This document shows positions 28,764-38,086 of a DNA stretch of 64,000 bases, piece after piece (positions within the stretch are counted from its first letter, which is position 1; each line of letters begins with the position of its first letter). Position numbers and translations under genes: made by a program. The DNA comes from Bacteroidaceae bacterium HV4-6-C5C (GTDB taxonomy: Bacteria > Bacteroidota > Bacteroidia > Bacteroidales > Bacteroidaceae): contig VOIU01000012.1 in NCBI GenBank assembly GCA_007896885.1, positions 39,138 to 103,137 on the forward strand, read 5' to 3'. The notes under the pieces are model-generated. The model did not search any database. It was not told where the DNA came from and worked only from the letters and a program-made list of their open reading frames with translations.

Positions 28764-28837
28764 GGGGTATTAGCTCATCTGGCTAGAGCGCGACACTGGC
28801 AGTGTCGAGGTGAGCGGTTCGAGTCCGCTATGCTCCA
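28764..28837 (+). tRNA. tRNA-Ala (anticodon GGC)
   Basis: 74 bases fold into a full cloverleaf. Acceptor stem GGGGTAT/ATGCTCC has the G3-U70 wobble pair that marks alanine tRNA. D-stem is GCTC/GAGC, anticodon stem CGACA/TGTCG with loop CTGGCAG (anticodon GGC, reads GCC/GCU), and T-stem AGCGG/CCGCT with loop TTCGAGT. Discriminator is A. The 3' CCA is not encoded and must be added by the CCA enzyme. Confidence 0.97.
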
Positions 28838-28991
28838 CATACATCGAGTTATTTCAATAAATACTCGATATCTTCACTCTCCACCTGTCTTTCTTTATAA
28901 GTATTTCCAGCTTTCCGATACCAGTCATCGTGAAGCATGATGTACTATTCGTGTGTTTTACAATGATTTTAAATATCTAATACTAATTTAT

Positions 28992-30506
28992 ATGAGAAAA
29001 CCTTTTTCCCACATCCTCGCCTTAACGCTTTTTCTGGTACTCAATGCCTGTTCTAATGAAAAAGAGGAAACTCTTACCGCATCTGTACAAACCCTAGAGT
29101 TTGAGCCTGACGGAGGCACTCACACCATAACGATTGAATCTAATGTAGAATGGAAGCTTATCTTCCAAGCCGGACAAGCTTGGTGTACCACAAGCCAGCA
29201 AGATGGCGATGGGAAAAGCTCTATCGAAATAACCGCACAAACAAATGATCTTAAGATTCAAAGACTTGTAGAATTGTATATCAAAACGAAAAATAAGTCT
29301 CTTATTATCAAAATTAATCAAAAAGGGCAGCCCGCCAATAAAGGGTTTTATTACCCCATTCTGAATATTGAAACAAAGAACCGTCAAGTGATCAATTCCA
29401 AAGACATTTATGTGGACGCTACATTCTCAATTGCAGGAAGAAACAATATGGGAGAAAAGACAACTACACTCTCTAATGGGAATATGCAGATCAAAGGACG
29501 TGGAAACAGTACATGGGATATGCCCAAGAAGCCCTATCGCATCAAACTAGAGAGTAGCACCGCTATCCTTGACATGCCATTGAGCAAGCATTGGATATTG
29601 TTAGCTAACTATTCGGATAAAACGTTATTACGTAATTCCCTGGCGTTTGAAATTAGCCGTCGCATGGGCTTCACCTATACCCCACGCTCCCAATATGTTG
29701 ATGTGGTATTAAATGGAGATTCCATAGGCAACTACTTGCTTTCCGAGCAAATCAGAATAGACAAAAACAGACTTAATATAAGTTCATTAAAACCGACTGA
29801 TAACGATATTAGTGGTGGGTATCTGCTAGAAGTGGATGAACGTATGGGTGAGCCTAGTTGGTTTAAGACCCAAAATGCAGAAATGATTTTTTGCATTCAA
29901 GATCCTGAAAACATACCGGACAACCAAAAAGGGTATATTACCGACTATATCCAAAACATTGAAAACATCATATATGCCAAAGATGGCATTAACACCATGA
30001 ATGAATTACCTAAATATGTGGATATGAAATCGTTTGTCGACTACCTCCTTTTAAACGAATTATCAAAAAATGTGGATGGAAACTTGAGGCTAAGCACTTT
30101 CGTATTCAAAAACAAAGGTGATGATAAATTATATTTTGGCCCTATATGGGACTACGATTTGGGATTTGGGAATGTGAACTATTACGGCTGCGATAAAACA
30201 GCAGGATGGTATGCCAGCAATGCTGCATGGTATCAGAAATTGTTTGCATATCCCGAGTTTCAAAATATGGTAAAAAAACGTTGGAAGGAATTACGAGGTG
30301 ATAAGCTGAAGGAATTCAACACATTTATCGATACAAATTCAAAGCAAATGGAGATATCCCAGAAAAAAAATTTCAAACGCTGGAATATTTTAAATCAATA
30401 CGTTTGGCCAAATGCAGTAGTAACAGGCAGCTACGAGAATGAAATAAAATATTTAAAAAACTGGTTATCCGCAAGACTTACATGGATGGATCAACAATTA
30501 AAATAG
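28992..30506 (+). CDS. BACON-domain CotH-kinase family lipoprotein
   Basis: 504 residues from the ATG at 28992, which gives a good lipoprotein signal with Cys20 (FLVLNACSNE); the ATG at 28953 would put extra residues before it. Residues about 28-105 form a BACON-type beta domain (VEWKLIF, IEITAQTNDL). Residues 115-500 are the CotH kinase domain: KGRGNSTWDMPKKPYRIKL, the NYSDKTLLRN segment and the metal-binding IWDYDLGFGN. CotH proteins of Bacillus spores are atypical protein kinases; in Bacteroides the substrate is unknown and the protein should sit on the envelope surface. Solitary gene between tRNA-Ala and a bidirectional terminator. Confidence 0.9.
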   Translation: MRKPFSHILALTLFLVLNACSNEKEETLTASVQTLEFEPDGGTHTITIESNVEWKLIFQAGQAWCTTSQQDGDGKSSIEITAQTNDLKIQRLVELYIKTKNKSLIIKINQKGQPANKGFYYPILNIETKNRQVINSKDIYVDATFSIAGRNNMGEKTTTLSNGNMQIKGRGNSTWDMPKKPYRIKLESSTAILDMPLSKHWILLANYSDKTLLRNSLAFEISRRMGFTYTPRSQYVDVVLNGDSIGNYLLSEQIRIDKNRLNISSLKPTDNDISGGYLLEVDERMGEPSWFKTQNAEMIFCIQDPENIPDNQKGYITDYIQNIENIIYAKDGINTMNELPKYVDMKSFVDYLLLNELSKNVDGNLRLSTFVFKNKGDDKLYFGPIWDYDLGFGNVNYYGCDKTAGWYASNAAWYQKLFAYPEFQNMVKKRWKELRGDKLKEFNTFIDTNSKQMEISQKKNFKRWNILNQYVWPNAVVTGSYENEIKYLKNWLSARLTWMDQQLK

Positions 30507-30540
30507 CATAAATGCAAAATTATCTGTCAATCATTAATCA

Positions 30541-30577
30541 ACAAGAGCTACTCTCTTATAGAGTAGCTCTTGTTTTT
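30541..30577. terminator. Bidirectional terminator
   Basis: 14-bp perfect stem ACAAGAGCTACTCT (30541-30554) and AGAGTAGCTCTTGT (30560-30573) with a five-base loop and a T-run after it. It serves the CotH gene and possibly the convergent OmpA gene. Confidence 0.88.
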
Positions 30578-30625
30578 ATAGATCTAAAATCTCTAACTTT
30601 AAAGTGATAAATAAAATATCAAAGC

Positions 30626-31768
30626 TTATTTTGAATTTTCAAGCGTACAAATACTTACTCTGTTCCAATCCGGTTCAGAAAACATATTACCTACGCCTTG
30701 TCCTTCAGCAGAAATTCTTGTAGAAGCTATCTTATATTTGCTAACCAACAGATCTTTCACAGCTTCTGCCCGTTGATTTGCAATCTTAGTGTTAATCTCG
30801 GCACCACCTTCGGGCGAAGCATAACCTTTAATTACGACTGTTGCATTGGAATGATTTTTCAAATAAGTCGCGATACGTTCCACATTAGGCAATTGAGCAG
30901 TATCAACTGTAGCCTTTCCCTGACGGAAGCTTACATAAGATTCCATAGTGGCATTGGTGTTTGTCACAACAGTCGGTTTTTGGCTACGGCAAGCATTTAA
31001 TGCATTTTGCAACTCATTTATCTTCTGATTAGCAGCTTGCTGAGCAGTTTGTGACTGATTTTGCTGGTCTTGAAGTTCAGAACGCAAATCGTTTACTTTG
31101 GAATTCAGTCCATCTACTTCCACCTGATCGTAAGCCTTACCCAGAGTCATATAATGCTTGCCATTTGAGTTCTTAAAATGATAAATCAATCCCGCCGTAA
31201 TTTCTACCGCTGCATTATTAGCATTAAAACGAACACCATGCTCTGGTTTATCTCCCTGCAGATTGTAAACTAAAGCCGGCTTCACAGCAAGTGTCCATGC
31301 TTTTTCCTGACCAAGATTGAAATTGAAATTCAATCCCAACTTAGAAGATAAATCGTTCTGGTCACCGTTTCCATTTACATATCCATGCAACCAACCAAAA
31401 CCGGCTACTGCTTCAACTTCAAACGGACGAGGAGCACCAAGATAGCTTCCAAATAAATTATTCAAATTGAATTTACTCAAAAGACTCACATTGGAGTTGT
31501 CAAATGCAGTACGACTTGCACTGGTATTGACAGACCATAATCCTTCGAGACCAAAACCAACCACCGGCGTTAATTGCTTATTCAACTCCAATCCCATAGT
31601 AGGACGCATGTTCGGAAAAAAAGCACTATGTTTAAGAGGGGTAACTCCACCGAAATTAAGCCCAACAGACCAGTTGTCTTTCACTTTATTCCCTAATAAA
31701 AGATTCTGTGCAGAACCTGCAACTGATACAATGCCTAATACAGCAACAAATAAAAACTTTTTCATCAT
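30626..31768 (-). CDS. OmpA-family outer membrane protein
   Basis: 380 residues. Signal peptide about 1-20 (MMKKFLFVAVLGIVSVAGSA). Residues 30-200 form an N-terminal beta-barrel-like domain; about 215-260 is a Gln-rich coiled coil (SELQDQQNQSQTAQQAANQK), and the C-terminal OmpA peptidoglycan-binding domain spans about 275-378 (VVIKGYASPEGG, NQRAEAVKDLL, ISAEGQG). It should anchor the outer membrane to peptidoglycan. Monocistronic, with a -7 box TAAATTTG at 31845-31838 and a leader of about 65 bases. These are usually abundant proteins in Bacteroides. Confidence 0.93.
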   Translation of the reverse strand: MMKKFLFVAVLGIVSVAGSAQNLLLGNKVKDNWSVGLNFGGVTPLKHSAFFPNMRPTMGLELNKQLTPVVGFGLEGLWSVNTSASRTAFDNSNVSLLSKFNLNNLFGSYLGAPRPFEVEAVAGFGWLHGYVNGNGDQNDLSSKLGLNFNFNLGQEKAWTLAVKPALVYNLQGDKPEHGVRFNANNAAVEITAGLIYHFKNSNGKHYMTLGKAYDQVEVDGLNSKVNDLRSELQDQQNQSQTAQQAANQKINELQNALNACRSQKPTVVTNTNATMESYVSFRQGKATVDTAQLPNVERIATYLKNHSNATVVIKGYASPEGGAEINTKIANQRAEAVKDLLVSKYKIASTRISAEGQGVGNMFSEPDWNRVSICTLENSK

Positions 31769-31837
31769 AAAAAAATTAATTGATATAAAATAAAATAATT
31801 AATAGATATATAAACAACGATATCATAAATATGTTCG

Positions 31838-31845
31838 CAAATTTA
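31838..31845 (-). promoter_or_regulatory. -7 box of the OmpA-family gene
   Basis: Minus-strand TAAATTTG, an exact TAnnTTTG match; predicted leader about 65 bases. No exact -33 box. Confidence 0.5.
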
Positions 31846-32188
31846 GTTATTTTGTTGTATATATTATCCATTACTTTATTATTTTATCCATTAAAAATAA
31901 AAAAAAACCTATTTTCCAGAAATTTAGGATGAAAAATTAAAAGTTTACTTTTTTATTTAAACAGATATCTGTAATAATTCGATAAATAGAGATATATACT
32001 ATTTGTACATTTTTCATCATAAGGAAAAGAAATAGTTAGTTGCATAAACAAGAAAAAAAATAGACCAAACACTTAACAATCAACAATTTATACCAAAAAT
32101 ATCAAGATAAAAAGTCCGCTAATACTAGCCATTAACTCTTCTACACTATATTATATTACGCGCATGCGTATTATGTTTTATTTTAAAA

Positions 32189-32270
32189 GACTTTTTCGCC
32201 GTACATATATACACTTATGTTTTTAGGGTAAAAAACATGAGTACGCGGCGCGCGCGTACGGCGAAAAGTT
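32189..32270. repeat. GC-rich nested inverted repeat (cruciform or structured RNA)
   Basis: Outer arms CTTTTTCGCCGTAC (32191-32204) and GTACGGCGAAAAG (32256-32268) pair with one extra T. An inner pair, ACTTATGTTTTT (32213-32224) and AAAAACATGAGT (32231-32242), matches at 11 of 12 positions. A competing hairpin GTACGCG/CGCGTAC (32241-32247, 32253-32259) uses the same right-hand GTAC, so two structures exclude each other. Alternating purine-pyrimidine GCGCGCGCGTAC could also form Z-DNA. Confidence 0.6.
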
Positions 32271-32499
32271 TTATAAGAAATTTAAAATATTAGGGGATGC
32301 ACGCAATGAAAAAGGACCAAAAGGAGATTTTTTACGATATGAATACCATTCACTGTGCTAACATGTAATATACCACACTATAACAACTATTGTTATATAC
32401 CAAGACAAGTAATGTAAACGAGCATTATAACTATTGGCATTTTCTTTACAATAAAGCAAAATTCAAAGAAAGAGAGAAGACGGTATCGCAAGAAAATTG

Positions 32500-32507
32500 T
32501 ATCTTTG
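32500..32507 (+). promoter_or_regulatory. -7 box of pheS
   Basis: TATCTTTG, an exact TAnnTTTG match; predicted leader about 36 bases to the ATG at 32549. The short leader makes a Phe attenuator or T-box unlikely. Confidence 0.6.
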
Positions 32508-32548
32508 CTGCGTTTTATACATTTCGCAGAAATATAAAAATCAATGAT

Positions 32549-33568
32549 ATGATAGCTAAAATCAATGAGCTTTTGCAAGAAGTGGAAGCACTGAAAGCTG
32601 CCAACGCCGACGAATTGGAGGCGCTCCGTATTAAATACCTCAGCAAAAAGGGAGCCATTAACGAACTGATGACTGATTTCCGTAATGTGGCTGTGGAGCA
32701 GAAAAAAGAGGTAGGAATGAGACTAAACGAACTCAAAAATAAAGCACAGGAAAGAATAGCGGCACTTAAAGAACAGTTTGAATCACAAGACTCCGGTTGT
32801 GACGATTTGGATTTGACCCGTTCGGCATACCCCATAAAACTGGGTACCCGCCACCCGCTTTCCATTGTTAAGAATGAAATCATAGATATTTTCGCACGCC
32901 TTGGATTCAGCATTGCCGAAGGTCCTGAAGTAGAAGACGACTGGCATGTATTCTCTGCATTGAATTTCGCAGAAGATCATCCGGCACGTGATATGCAAGA
33001 TACGTTTTTTATTGAATCACATCCCGACATTCTGTTGCGTACCCACACTTCATCTGTGCAAAGTCGTGTAATGGAAGTCTCAGAACCTCCTATCCGCATC
33101 ATTTGTCCGGGACGCGTATACCGTAATGAGGCAATAAGCTATCGCGCACACTGCTTCTTTCATCAAGTGGAGGCTTTGTATGTAGACAAAAACGTATCCT
33201 TTACTGACCTGAAGCAAGTATTATTGCTTTTCGCAAAAGAGATGTTTGGTGCAGATACTAAAATCCGTTTGCGCCCCTCATACTTCCCATTCACAGAACC
33301 AAGTGCCGAGATGGATATTAGCTGCAACATTTGCGGTGGAAAAGGATGCCCGTTCTGTAAGCACACCGGATGGGTGGAAATTTTAGGATGCGGAATGGTA
33401 GATCCGAATGTGCTTGAGAGCAACGGCATAGACAGTAAAGTATACAGTGGATATGCCCTTGGTATGGGTATAGAACGTATCACAAATCTGAAATATCAGG
33501 TAAAAGACCTTCGTATGTTTTCCGAAAACGATACGCGTTTCTTGAAAGAATTCGAAGCCGCATATTAG
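32549..33568 (+). CDS. pheS: Phenylalanyl-tRNA synthetase alpha subunit
   Basis: 339 residues, the normal length, from the ATG at 32549 (MIAKINELLQEVEALK). A longer frame from 32390 would span the promoter and is rejected. N-terminal coiled coil 1-85 binds the tRNA; the class II core follows with motif 2 (ICPGRVYRNEAISYRAH) and motif 3 (GYALGMGIERI). It forms the alpha2-beta2 enzyme with PheT, encoded elsewhere since pheT is not in the window. The next gene is an MFS transporter 106 bp downstream. Confident. Confidence 0.97.
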   Translation: MIAKINELLQEVEALKAANADELEALRIKYLSKKGAINELMTDFRNVAVEQKKEVGMRLNELKNKAQERIAALKEQFESQDSGCDDLDLTRSAYPIKLGTRHPLSIVKNEIIDIFARLGFSIAEGPEVEDDWHVFSALNFAEDHPARDMQDTFFIESHPDILLRTHTSSVQSRVMEVSEPPIRIICPGRVYRNEAISYRAHCFFHQVEALYVDKNVSFTDLKQVLLLFAKEMFGADTKIRLRPSYFPFTEPSAEMDISCNICGGKGCPFCKHTGWVEILGCGMVDPNVLESNGIDSKVYSGYALGMGIERITNLKYQVKDLRMFSENDTRFLKEFEAAY

Positions 33569-33674
33569 TTCAGACAAAATACAGGTGGAAAGCTAAATAC
33601 GAGCTTTGTCTTTAAGTCGACAATGTTCATATTCGGTTTTCCACTTTTTTTAATTCCTTAAGCTTCATATAAAT

Positions 33675-34871
33675 ATGAAAGATAGACTAATCACTCCCGG
33701 CTATTGTTTTATATTGGCAGCTAATTTCTTGCTTTATTTTGGCTTTTGGTTGCTTATCCCCGTGCTTCCTTTCTATCTTTCCGAAATTTTTCGTGCCGGA
33801 AATTCCACCATCGGCATTATTCTCTCCTGCTACACTATAGCAGCATTGTGCATCCGTCCTTTTTCAGGATATTTTCTAGATACGTTTGCACGTAAACCAC
33901 TCTATTTACTGGCATATTTTATTTTCACTTCCATGTTTGGAGGATACATCATTGCAGGGTCACTGACACTACTCATTATTTCTAGAATCATTCACGGCCT
34001 ATCTTTTGGCATGGTTACCGTAAGCGGAAATACGGTGGTAATTGACATTATGCCTTCTTCACGAAGGGGGGAAGGATTAGGATATTATGGGCTGTCCAAT
34101 AACATCGCAATGGCCTTAGGTCCGATGTCCGGACTCTTCCTACACGATGCAGGAGTAACTTATCCTATCATTTTTTGCACTTCCCTGGCATCCTGCTTTG
34201 TAGGTCTATTATGTGCTTCGTTGGTAAAAACTCCCTATAAGCCTCCGATAAAGCGAGAACCAATCTCAATGGACCGGTTTATTCTTCTTAAAGGCATCCC
34301 GGCAGGTGTAAGTCTGCTACTTCTTTCGATACCCTACGGCATGACTACCAATTATGTAGCAATGTATGCCAAACAAATCGGGGTCAATGCCACTACAGGT
34401 TTTTTCTTCACTTTTATGGCAGTCGGTATGGCAATCTCACGTATCTTTTCAGGAAAGATTGTCGATCGTGGAAAAGCAACCCAAGTGATTTCCGCCGGAT
34501 TATACCTTGTAATTCTCAGTTTTTTCTTACTTTCAGCCTGCGTATACATCATACACTGGAACAGCACTGTATGTACCGTCATCTTTTTCACGATTGCCCT
34601 GCTGCTAGGGGTAGGATTTGGAGTCATGTTTCCAGCCTACAACACCATTTTTGTCGATCTCGCCCCCAACAGTCAGCGTGGAACAGCTACCTCCACTTAC
34701 CTGACTTCCTGGGATATTGGAATAGGCATAGGCATGCTTTCCGGTGGGTATATTGCAGAAATCAGCACTTTTGACAAGGCATACTTATTAGGCGCATGCC
34801 TGACCATTATATCAGCAGTCTATTTTAACAAAAAAGTAGCACCACATTACGAAAAATATAAGTTGCGATGA
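33675..34871 (+). CDS. MFS transporter
   Basis: 398 residues with about twelve membrane helices and a central loop near 190-210, the normal MFS plan. The loop 2-3 motif of drug and metabolite transporters is degenerate but visible (GYFLDTFARKPLYL, near 66). A second similar loop SGKIVDRGKATQV lies at about 259. The substrate cannot be told; many Bacteroides copies of this type are annotated as arabinose or multidrug efflux. It overlaps nth by four bases (ATGA) so the two are co-translated. Inner membrane. Confidence 0.88.
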   Translation: MKDRLITPGYCFILAANFLLYFGFWLLIPVLPFYLSEIFRAGNSTIGIILSCYTIAALCIRPFSGYFLDTFARKPLYLLAYFIFTSMFGGYIIAGSLTLLIISRIIHGLSFGMVTVSGNTVVIDIMPSSRRGEGLGYYGLSNNIAMALGPMSGLFLHDAGVTYPIIFCTSLASCFVGLLCASLVKTPYKPPIKREPISMDRFILLKGIPAGVSLLLLSIPYGMTTNYVAMYAKQIGVNATTGFFFTFMAVGMAISRIFSGKIVDRGKATQVISAGLYLVILSFFLLSACVYIIHWNSTVCTVIFFTIALLLGVGFGVMFPAYNTIFVDLAPNSQRGTATSTYLTSWDIGIGIGMLSGGYIAEISTFDKAYLLGACLTIISAVYFNKKVAPHYEKYKLR

Positions 34872-35542
34872 GAAAAAAGGAACGATATGAGAAAGTAATC
34901 GCATGGTTCCGAGAGAATCGTCCGATAGCCGAGACCGAACTGCACTACGGTAGTCCGTTCGAGTTATTGATAGCCGTTATTCTATCGGCTCAATGTACAG
35001 ACAAACGGGTAAACATGATCACCCCTGCTTTATATCGTGATTTTCCTACTCCCGAAGCCTTGGCGGCAAGCGCCCCCGAAGTTATTTTCGAGTACATCCG
35101 TAGCGTATCCTACCCGAATAACAAATCGAAACATTTAGTCGGAATGGCTCGCATGTTGGTAAAAGACTTCAATAGTCAGGTCCCCGACACTCTTGAAGAA
35201 TTGATAAAACTACCCGGAGTAGGGCGGAAAACAGCGAATGTAATACAGTCTGTCGTATTCAATAAAGCAGCCATGGCAGTAGACACTCATGTATTCCGAG
35301 TAAGCCACCGTATCGGACTGGTTTCTGACAGTTGCACTACCCCTTTTAGCGTGGAAAAAGAATTGGTAAAAAACATACCCGCCGACATCATTCCGATAGC
35401 CCACCATTGGCTCATCCTGCACGGACGATACATTTGTCAAGCACGTACACCACAGTGTGATACCTGCGGATTGCAAATGATGTGCAGGTATTATTGCACG
35501 AAATATAAAGTGGGCAAAATAGCCCCTGAAAAGCAAGAATAA
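34868..35542 (+). CDS. nth: Endonuclease III
   Basis: 224 residues. DNA glycosylase/AP lyase that removes oxidised pyrimidines. The helix-hairpin-helix LIKLPGVGRKTAN contains the catalytic Lys, the catalytic Asp is in AVDTHVFRVSHR, and the C-terminal 4Fe-4S cluster has the spacing Cys-x6-Cys-x2-Cys-x5-Cys (CQARTPQCDTCGLQMMC). It overlaps the MFS gene by four bases and precedes pgk, which has its own promoter. Confident. Confidence 0.97.
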   Translation: MRKKERYEKVIAWFRENRPIAETELHYGSPFELLIAVILSAQCTDKRVNMITPALYRDFPTPEALAASAPEVIFEYIRSVSYPNNKSKHLVGMARMLVKDFNSQVPDTLEELIKLPGVGRKTANVIQSVVFNKAAMAVDTHVFRVSHRIGLVSDSCTTPFSVEKELVKNIPADIIPIAHHWLILHGRYICQARTPQCDTCGLQMMCRYYCTKYKVGKIAPEKQE

Positions 35543-35577
35543 ATAACGATTTCGTAGTCGTGAAAAGAAAATAATGC

Positions 35578-35585
35578 TAACTTTG
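35578..35585 (+). promoter_or_regulatory. -7 box of pgk
   Basis: TAACTTTG, an exact TAnnTTTG match 46 bases before the pgk ATG; TTTCG at 35550-35554 may serve as a weak -33 box. Confidence 0.55.
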
Positions 35586-35631
35586 CAGTCACGAAAAAGA
35601 TTTAATAACACTTTTAAATAAACTGAATATT

Positions 35632-36888
35632 ATGACGATCGATCAATTCAATTTTGCCGACAAAAAGGCATTCGTCCGTGTAGATTTCAACGTACCTTTG
35701 GACGAAAACTTTAACGTTACAGATGATACTCGTATCCGTGCAGCACTCCCCACATTGAAGAAAATTTTGGCTGATGGTGGAAGCGTCATTATAGGTTCAC
35801 ACCTCGGACGTCCAAAAGGTCCTGCTGACAAGTTCTCTTTAAAGCATATCCTAAAACACATATCCGAGTTAATGGGTGTTGAAGTACAATTTGCCAATGA
35901 CTGTATGGGTGAAGAAGCTGTTGCTAAATCTGCCGCCTTGAAACCGGGAGAAGCTTTATTGCTCGAGAATCTTCGTTTTTATGCAGAAGAAGAAGGTAAA
36001 CCCCGTGGTTTGGCAGATGATGCAACCGACGAAGAAAAAGCTGCAGCCAAAAAAGTTGTGAAAGAGAGCCAAAAAGAATTCACCAAGAAATTGGCTTCTT
36101 ATTCAGATTGCTATGTAAACGATGCTTTTGGTACAGCACACCGCGCACATGCTTCTACAGCTCTTATTGCTAAATATTTCGACAAAGACCACAAAATGTT
36201 CGGCTACTTGATGGAAAAAGAGGTTAAAGCCGTAGATAAAGTTTTGAATAATATCCAACGTCCGTTCACAGCTATCATGGGTGGTTCAAAAGTTTCTTCC
36301 AAAATAGACATTATCGAAAATCTACTGAGCAAGGTAGACAACCTCATTATTACCGGTGGTATGACTTTCACCTTCACCAAAGCTGAAGGTGGAAAGATTG
36401 GAAACTCTATTTGCGAAGCAGACAAATTGGATTTGGCTTTGGAATTGATTGAAAAAGCAAAAGCTAAAGGCGTAAACCTAGTTTTGGCTGTTGATGCCAA
36501 AATAGCAGATGCTTTCTCTAACGATGCTAACACTGCTGTTTGCAAAGTAGACGAAATACCTGACGGCTGGCAAGGTTTGGACATTGCTGAAGAGACTGAA
36601 AAAATCTTCGCTGATGTGATTAAAAAATCAAAGACTATTCTTTGGAACGGACCTACAGGTGTATTCGAATTCGATAACTTTTCTCAAGGTTCGCGCGTAG
36701 TAGGTGAAGCTATTGTCGAAGCAACCAAAAACGGTGCATTCTCTCTAGTTGGAGGTGGTGATTCCGTTGCATGCGTTAACAAATTTGGTTTAGCCGATGG
36801 CGTATCTTATGTATCTACCGGAGGTGGCGCATTGCTTGAAGCAATTGAAGGAAAAGTTCTTCCGGGTATCGCTGCAATACAAGAATAA
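35632..36888 (+). CDS. pgk: Phosphoglycerate kinase
   Basis: 418 residues, slightly longer than E. coli Pgk (387) because of an extra charged segment near 120-150 ([14 protein letters not shown]). It transfers phosphate from 1,3-bisphosphoglycerate to ADP in glycolysis. Signature RVDFNVPLD at 17-25, GSHLGRPKG near 57, the hinge and nucleotide-binding [11 protein letters not shown] near 373 and the C-terminal STGGGALLE near 393. Strong codon use of a highly expressed gene. Own promoter and terminator, so monocistronic. Confident. Confidence 0.98.
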   Translation: MTIDQFNFADKKAFVRVDFNVPLDENFNVTDDTRIRAALPTLKKILADGGSVIIGSHLGRPKGPADKFSLKHILKHISELMGVEVQFANDCMGEEAVAKSAALKPGEALLLENLRFYAEEEGKPRGLADDATDEEKAAAKKVVKESQKEFTKKLASYSDCYVNDAFGTAHRAHASTALIAKYFDKDHKMFGYLMEKEVKAVDKVLNNIQRPFTAIMGGSKVSSKIDIIENLLSKVDNLIITGGMTFTFTKAEGGKIGNSICEADKLDLALELIEKAKAKGVNLVLAVDAKIADAFSNDANTAVCKVDEIPDGWQGLDIAEETEKIFADVIKKSKTILWNGPTGVFEFDNFSQGSRVVGEAIVEATKNGAFSLVGGGDSVACVNKFGLADGVSYVSTGGGALLEAIEGKVLPGIAAIQE

Positions 36889-36907
36889 AAAAGACAAAGA
36901 TAGCATG

Positions 36908-36941
36908 AAAGGCAACTCTTTTCACGAAGGGTTGCCTTTTT
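36908..36941 (+). terminator. Terminator of pgk
   Basis: AAAGGCAAC (36908-36916) pairs with GTTGCCTTT (36931-36939), followed by a T-run. Confidence 0.82.
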
Positions 36942-36999
36942 AATATTAACCTGCACAACACAATCTAAAGAATCTAGTATTATGCTTTTATTCCATTCA

Positions 37000-38022
37000 A
37001 TGAAAAGACTTTTACCAGTATTCGTATCTCTGCTCACTACATGCACAATTATGGCGCAGGAAGCCAATCTCAACAAAACGATAAACACGCTGAAAGAACG
37101 AATCAACTTATCGGGATATGCACAGACCGGTTTCACCTATGACGACGCCGAAGGTGGTAGCAGTAGCTTTGATATAAAACGCATCATTTTCATGGCCGAA
37201 GGCAAGATCACAGATAAATGGTCATGCTACTTTATGTATAACTTCAATAGTGGTGGAAACCTGCTTGAAGTTTATACAGAATATCACTTTCTTCCCCAAC
37301 TCAATGCCAGACTGGGACAATTCAAGACGGTATTCAGTATTGAAAATCCCCTCTCGCCTTCAACCGTTGAATTAATTAATTGTGCTTCACAATCAGTCAA
37401 CTATTTAGCCGGGATAAATGGTAGTGATCCGCTATACGGATCGCATAGCGGACGCGATATGGGGCTTCTTATCTATGGAGATTTCTTTAATAAATTTCTT
37501 CATTATGATTTTTCCATAATGAATGGACAAGGTATCAATGTCAAAGACAGAAACAAAAATAAAGATATTGTAGGGAACCTCATGATCAACCCGTTGAAAT
37601 GGCTATCGGTAGGGAGTTCATTTATTAAAGGGAAAGGAAATGCCATCGCAACATCAGCAGCCAATTCCGACATAAAGGTGGGTGACAACTATACGCGCGA
37701 CCGATGGTCAATCGGGGCAATAATTAAAACCCAACCGATTGATATCCGCACCGAATATCTAACCGGTAAAGACGGTAAAGTCGAAAGCAATGGATACTAC
37801 GCTACAGCGTGTGCCCATATCTTGCCCAAGCTGGACGCAATCGCATCTTACGACTATTTCAACAAGAACAAGGATATGGACGATAATCAAACCAACTATA
37901 CCGGTGGATTGCAATATTGGTTCTATCCCCGTTGCCGTATACAGGCACAATATACGCACTGTAACCCTCGCATAGGGAAAAATTCCAATCAACTGCAAGC
38001 ACAATTGCAAGTGAGGTTCTAA
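37000..38022 (+). CDS. Porin-like outer membrane protein
   Basis: About 340 residues from the ATG at 37000, which gives a clean signal peptide (MKRLLPVFVSLLTTCTIMAQ). An ATG at 36982 adds six residues and cannot be excluded. The mature protein has the alternating strands of a beta-barrel (INLSGYAQTGFTYDD, FSCYFMYNF-like strands, RLGQFKTVFSIENPL) and ends with the aromatic Phe of outer-membrane barrels (QAQLQVRF). It resembles the phosphate-selective porin O/P group. Monocistronic between pgk and a TPR gene. The substrate is unknown. Confidence 0.82.
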   Translation: MKRLLPVFVSLLTTCTIMAQEANLNKTINTLKERINLSGYAQTGFTYDDAEGGSSSFDIKRIIFMAEGKITDKWSCYFMYNFNSGGNLLEVYTEYHFLPQLNARLGQFKTVFSIENPLSPSTVELINCASQSVNYLAGINGSDPLYGSHSGRDMGLLIYGDFFNKFLHYDFSIMNGQGINVKDRNKNKDIVGNLMINPLKWLSVGSSFIKGKGNAIATSAANSDIKVGDNYTRDRWSIGAIIKTQPIDIRTEYLTGKDGKVESNGYYATACAHILPKLDAIASYDYFNKNKDMDDNQTNYTGGLQYWFYPRCRIQAQYTHCNPRIGKNSNQLQAQLQVRF

Positions 38023-38086
38023 TATTGAACATTTTGGCACTTTTTTTGTAGTTTAAGTTAGCGATAAGCTAAAGAAAGGATAGATA

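Larger units (their letters stand above)
31769..32548. other. 780-bp non-coding region between ompA-like gene and pheS
   Basis: Very AT-rich on both sides. It contains the minus-strand OmpA -7 box (31838-31845), a GC-rich structured island at 32189-32270 (separate entry), an inverted repeat TATAACAA/TTGTTATA (32379-32386, 32390-32397), and the pheS -7 box TATCTTTG (32500-32507). A 23-codon frame at 32297-32368 was considered and set aside. The length suggests room for a small RNA, but none is recognised. Confidence 0.5.

Noticed and set aside
32155..32190. dif-like sequence (TTATGTTTTAT right-arm match)
   Set aside because: The left 11 bases do not form the inverted arm needed for XerC binding; a single half-site match in AT-rich DNA is weak.
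32297..32368. 23-codon open frame upstream of pheS, considered as a Phe leader peptide
   Set aside because: It has only one Phe codon, and the pheS -7 box lies downstream of it, so it would not be in the pheS leader.
33573..33610. Hairpin between pheS and the MFS gene as terminator
   Set aside because: The two possible six-base stems (AAAGCT/AGCTTT and GACAAA/TTTGTC) compete and the following T-run is only three bases.
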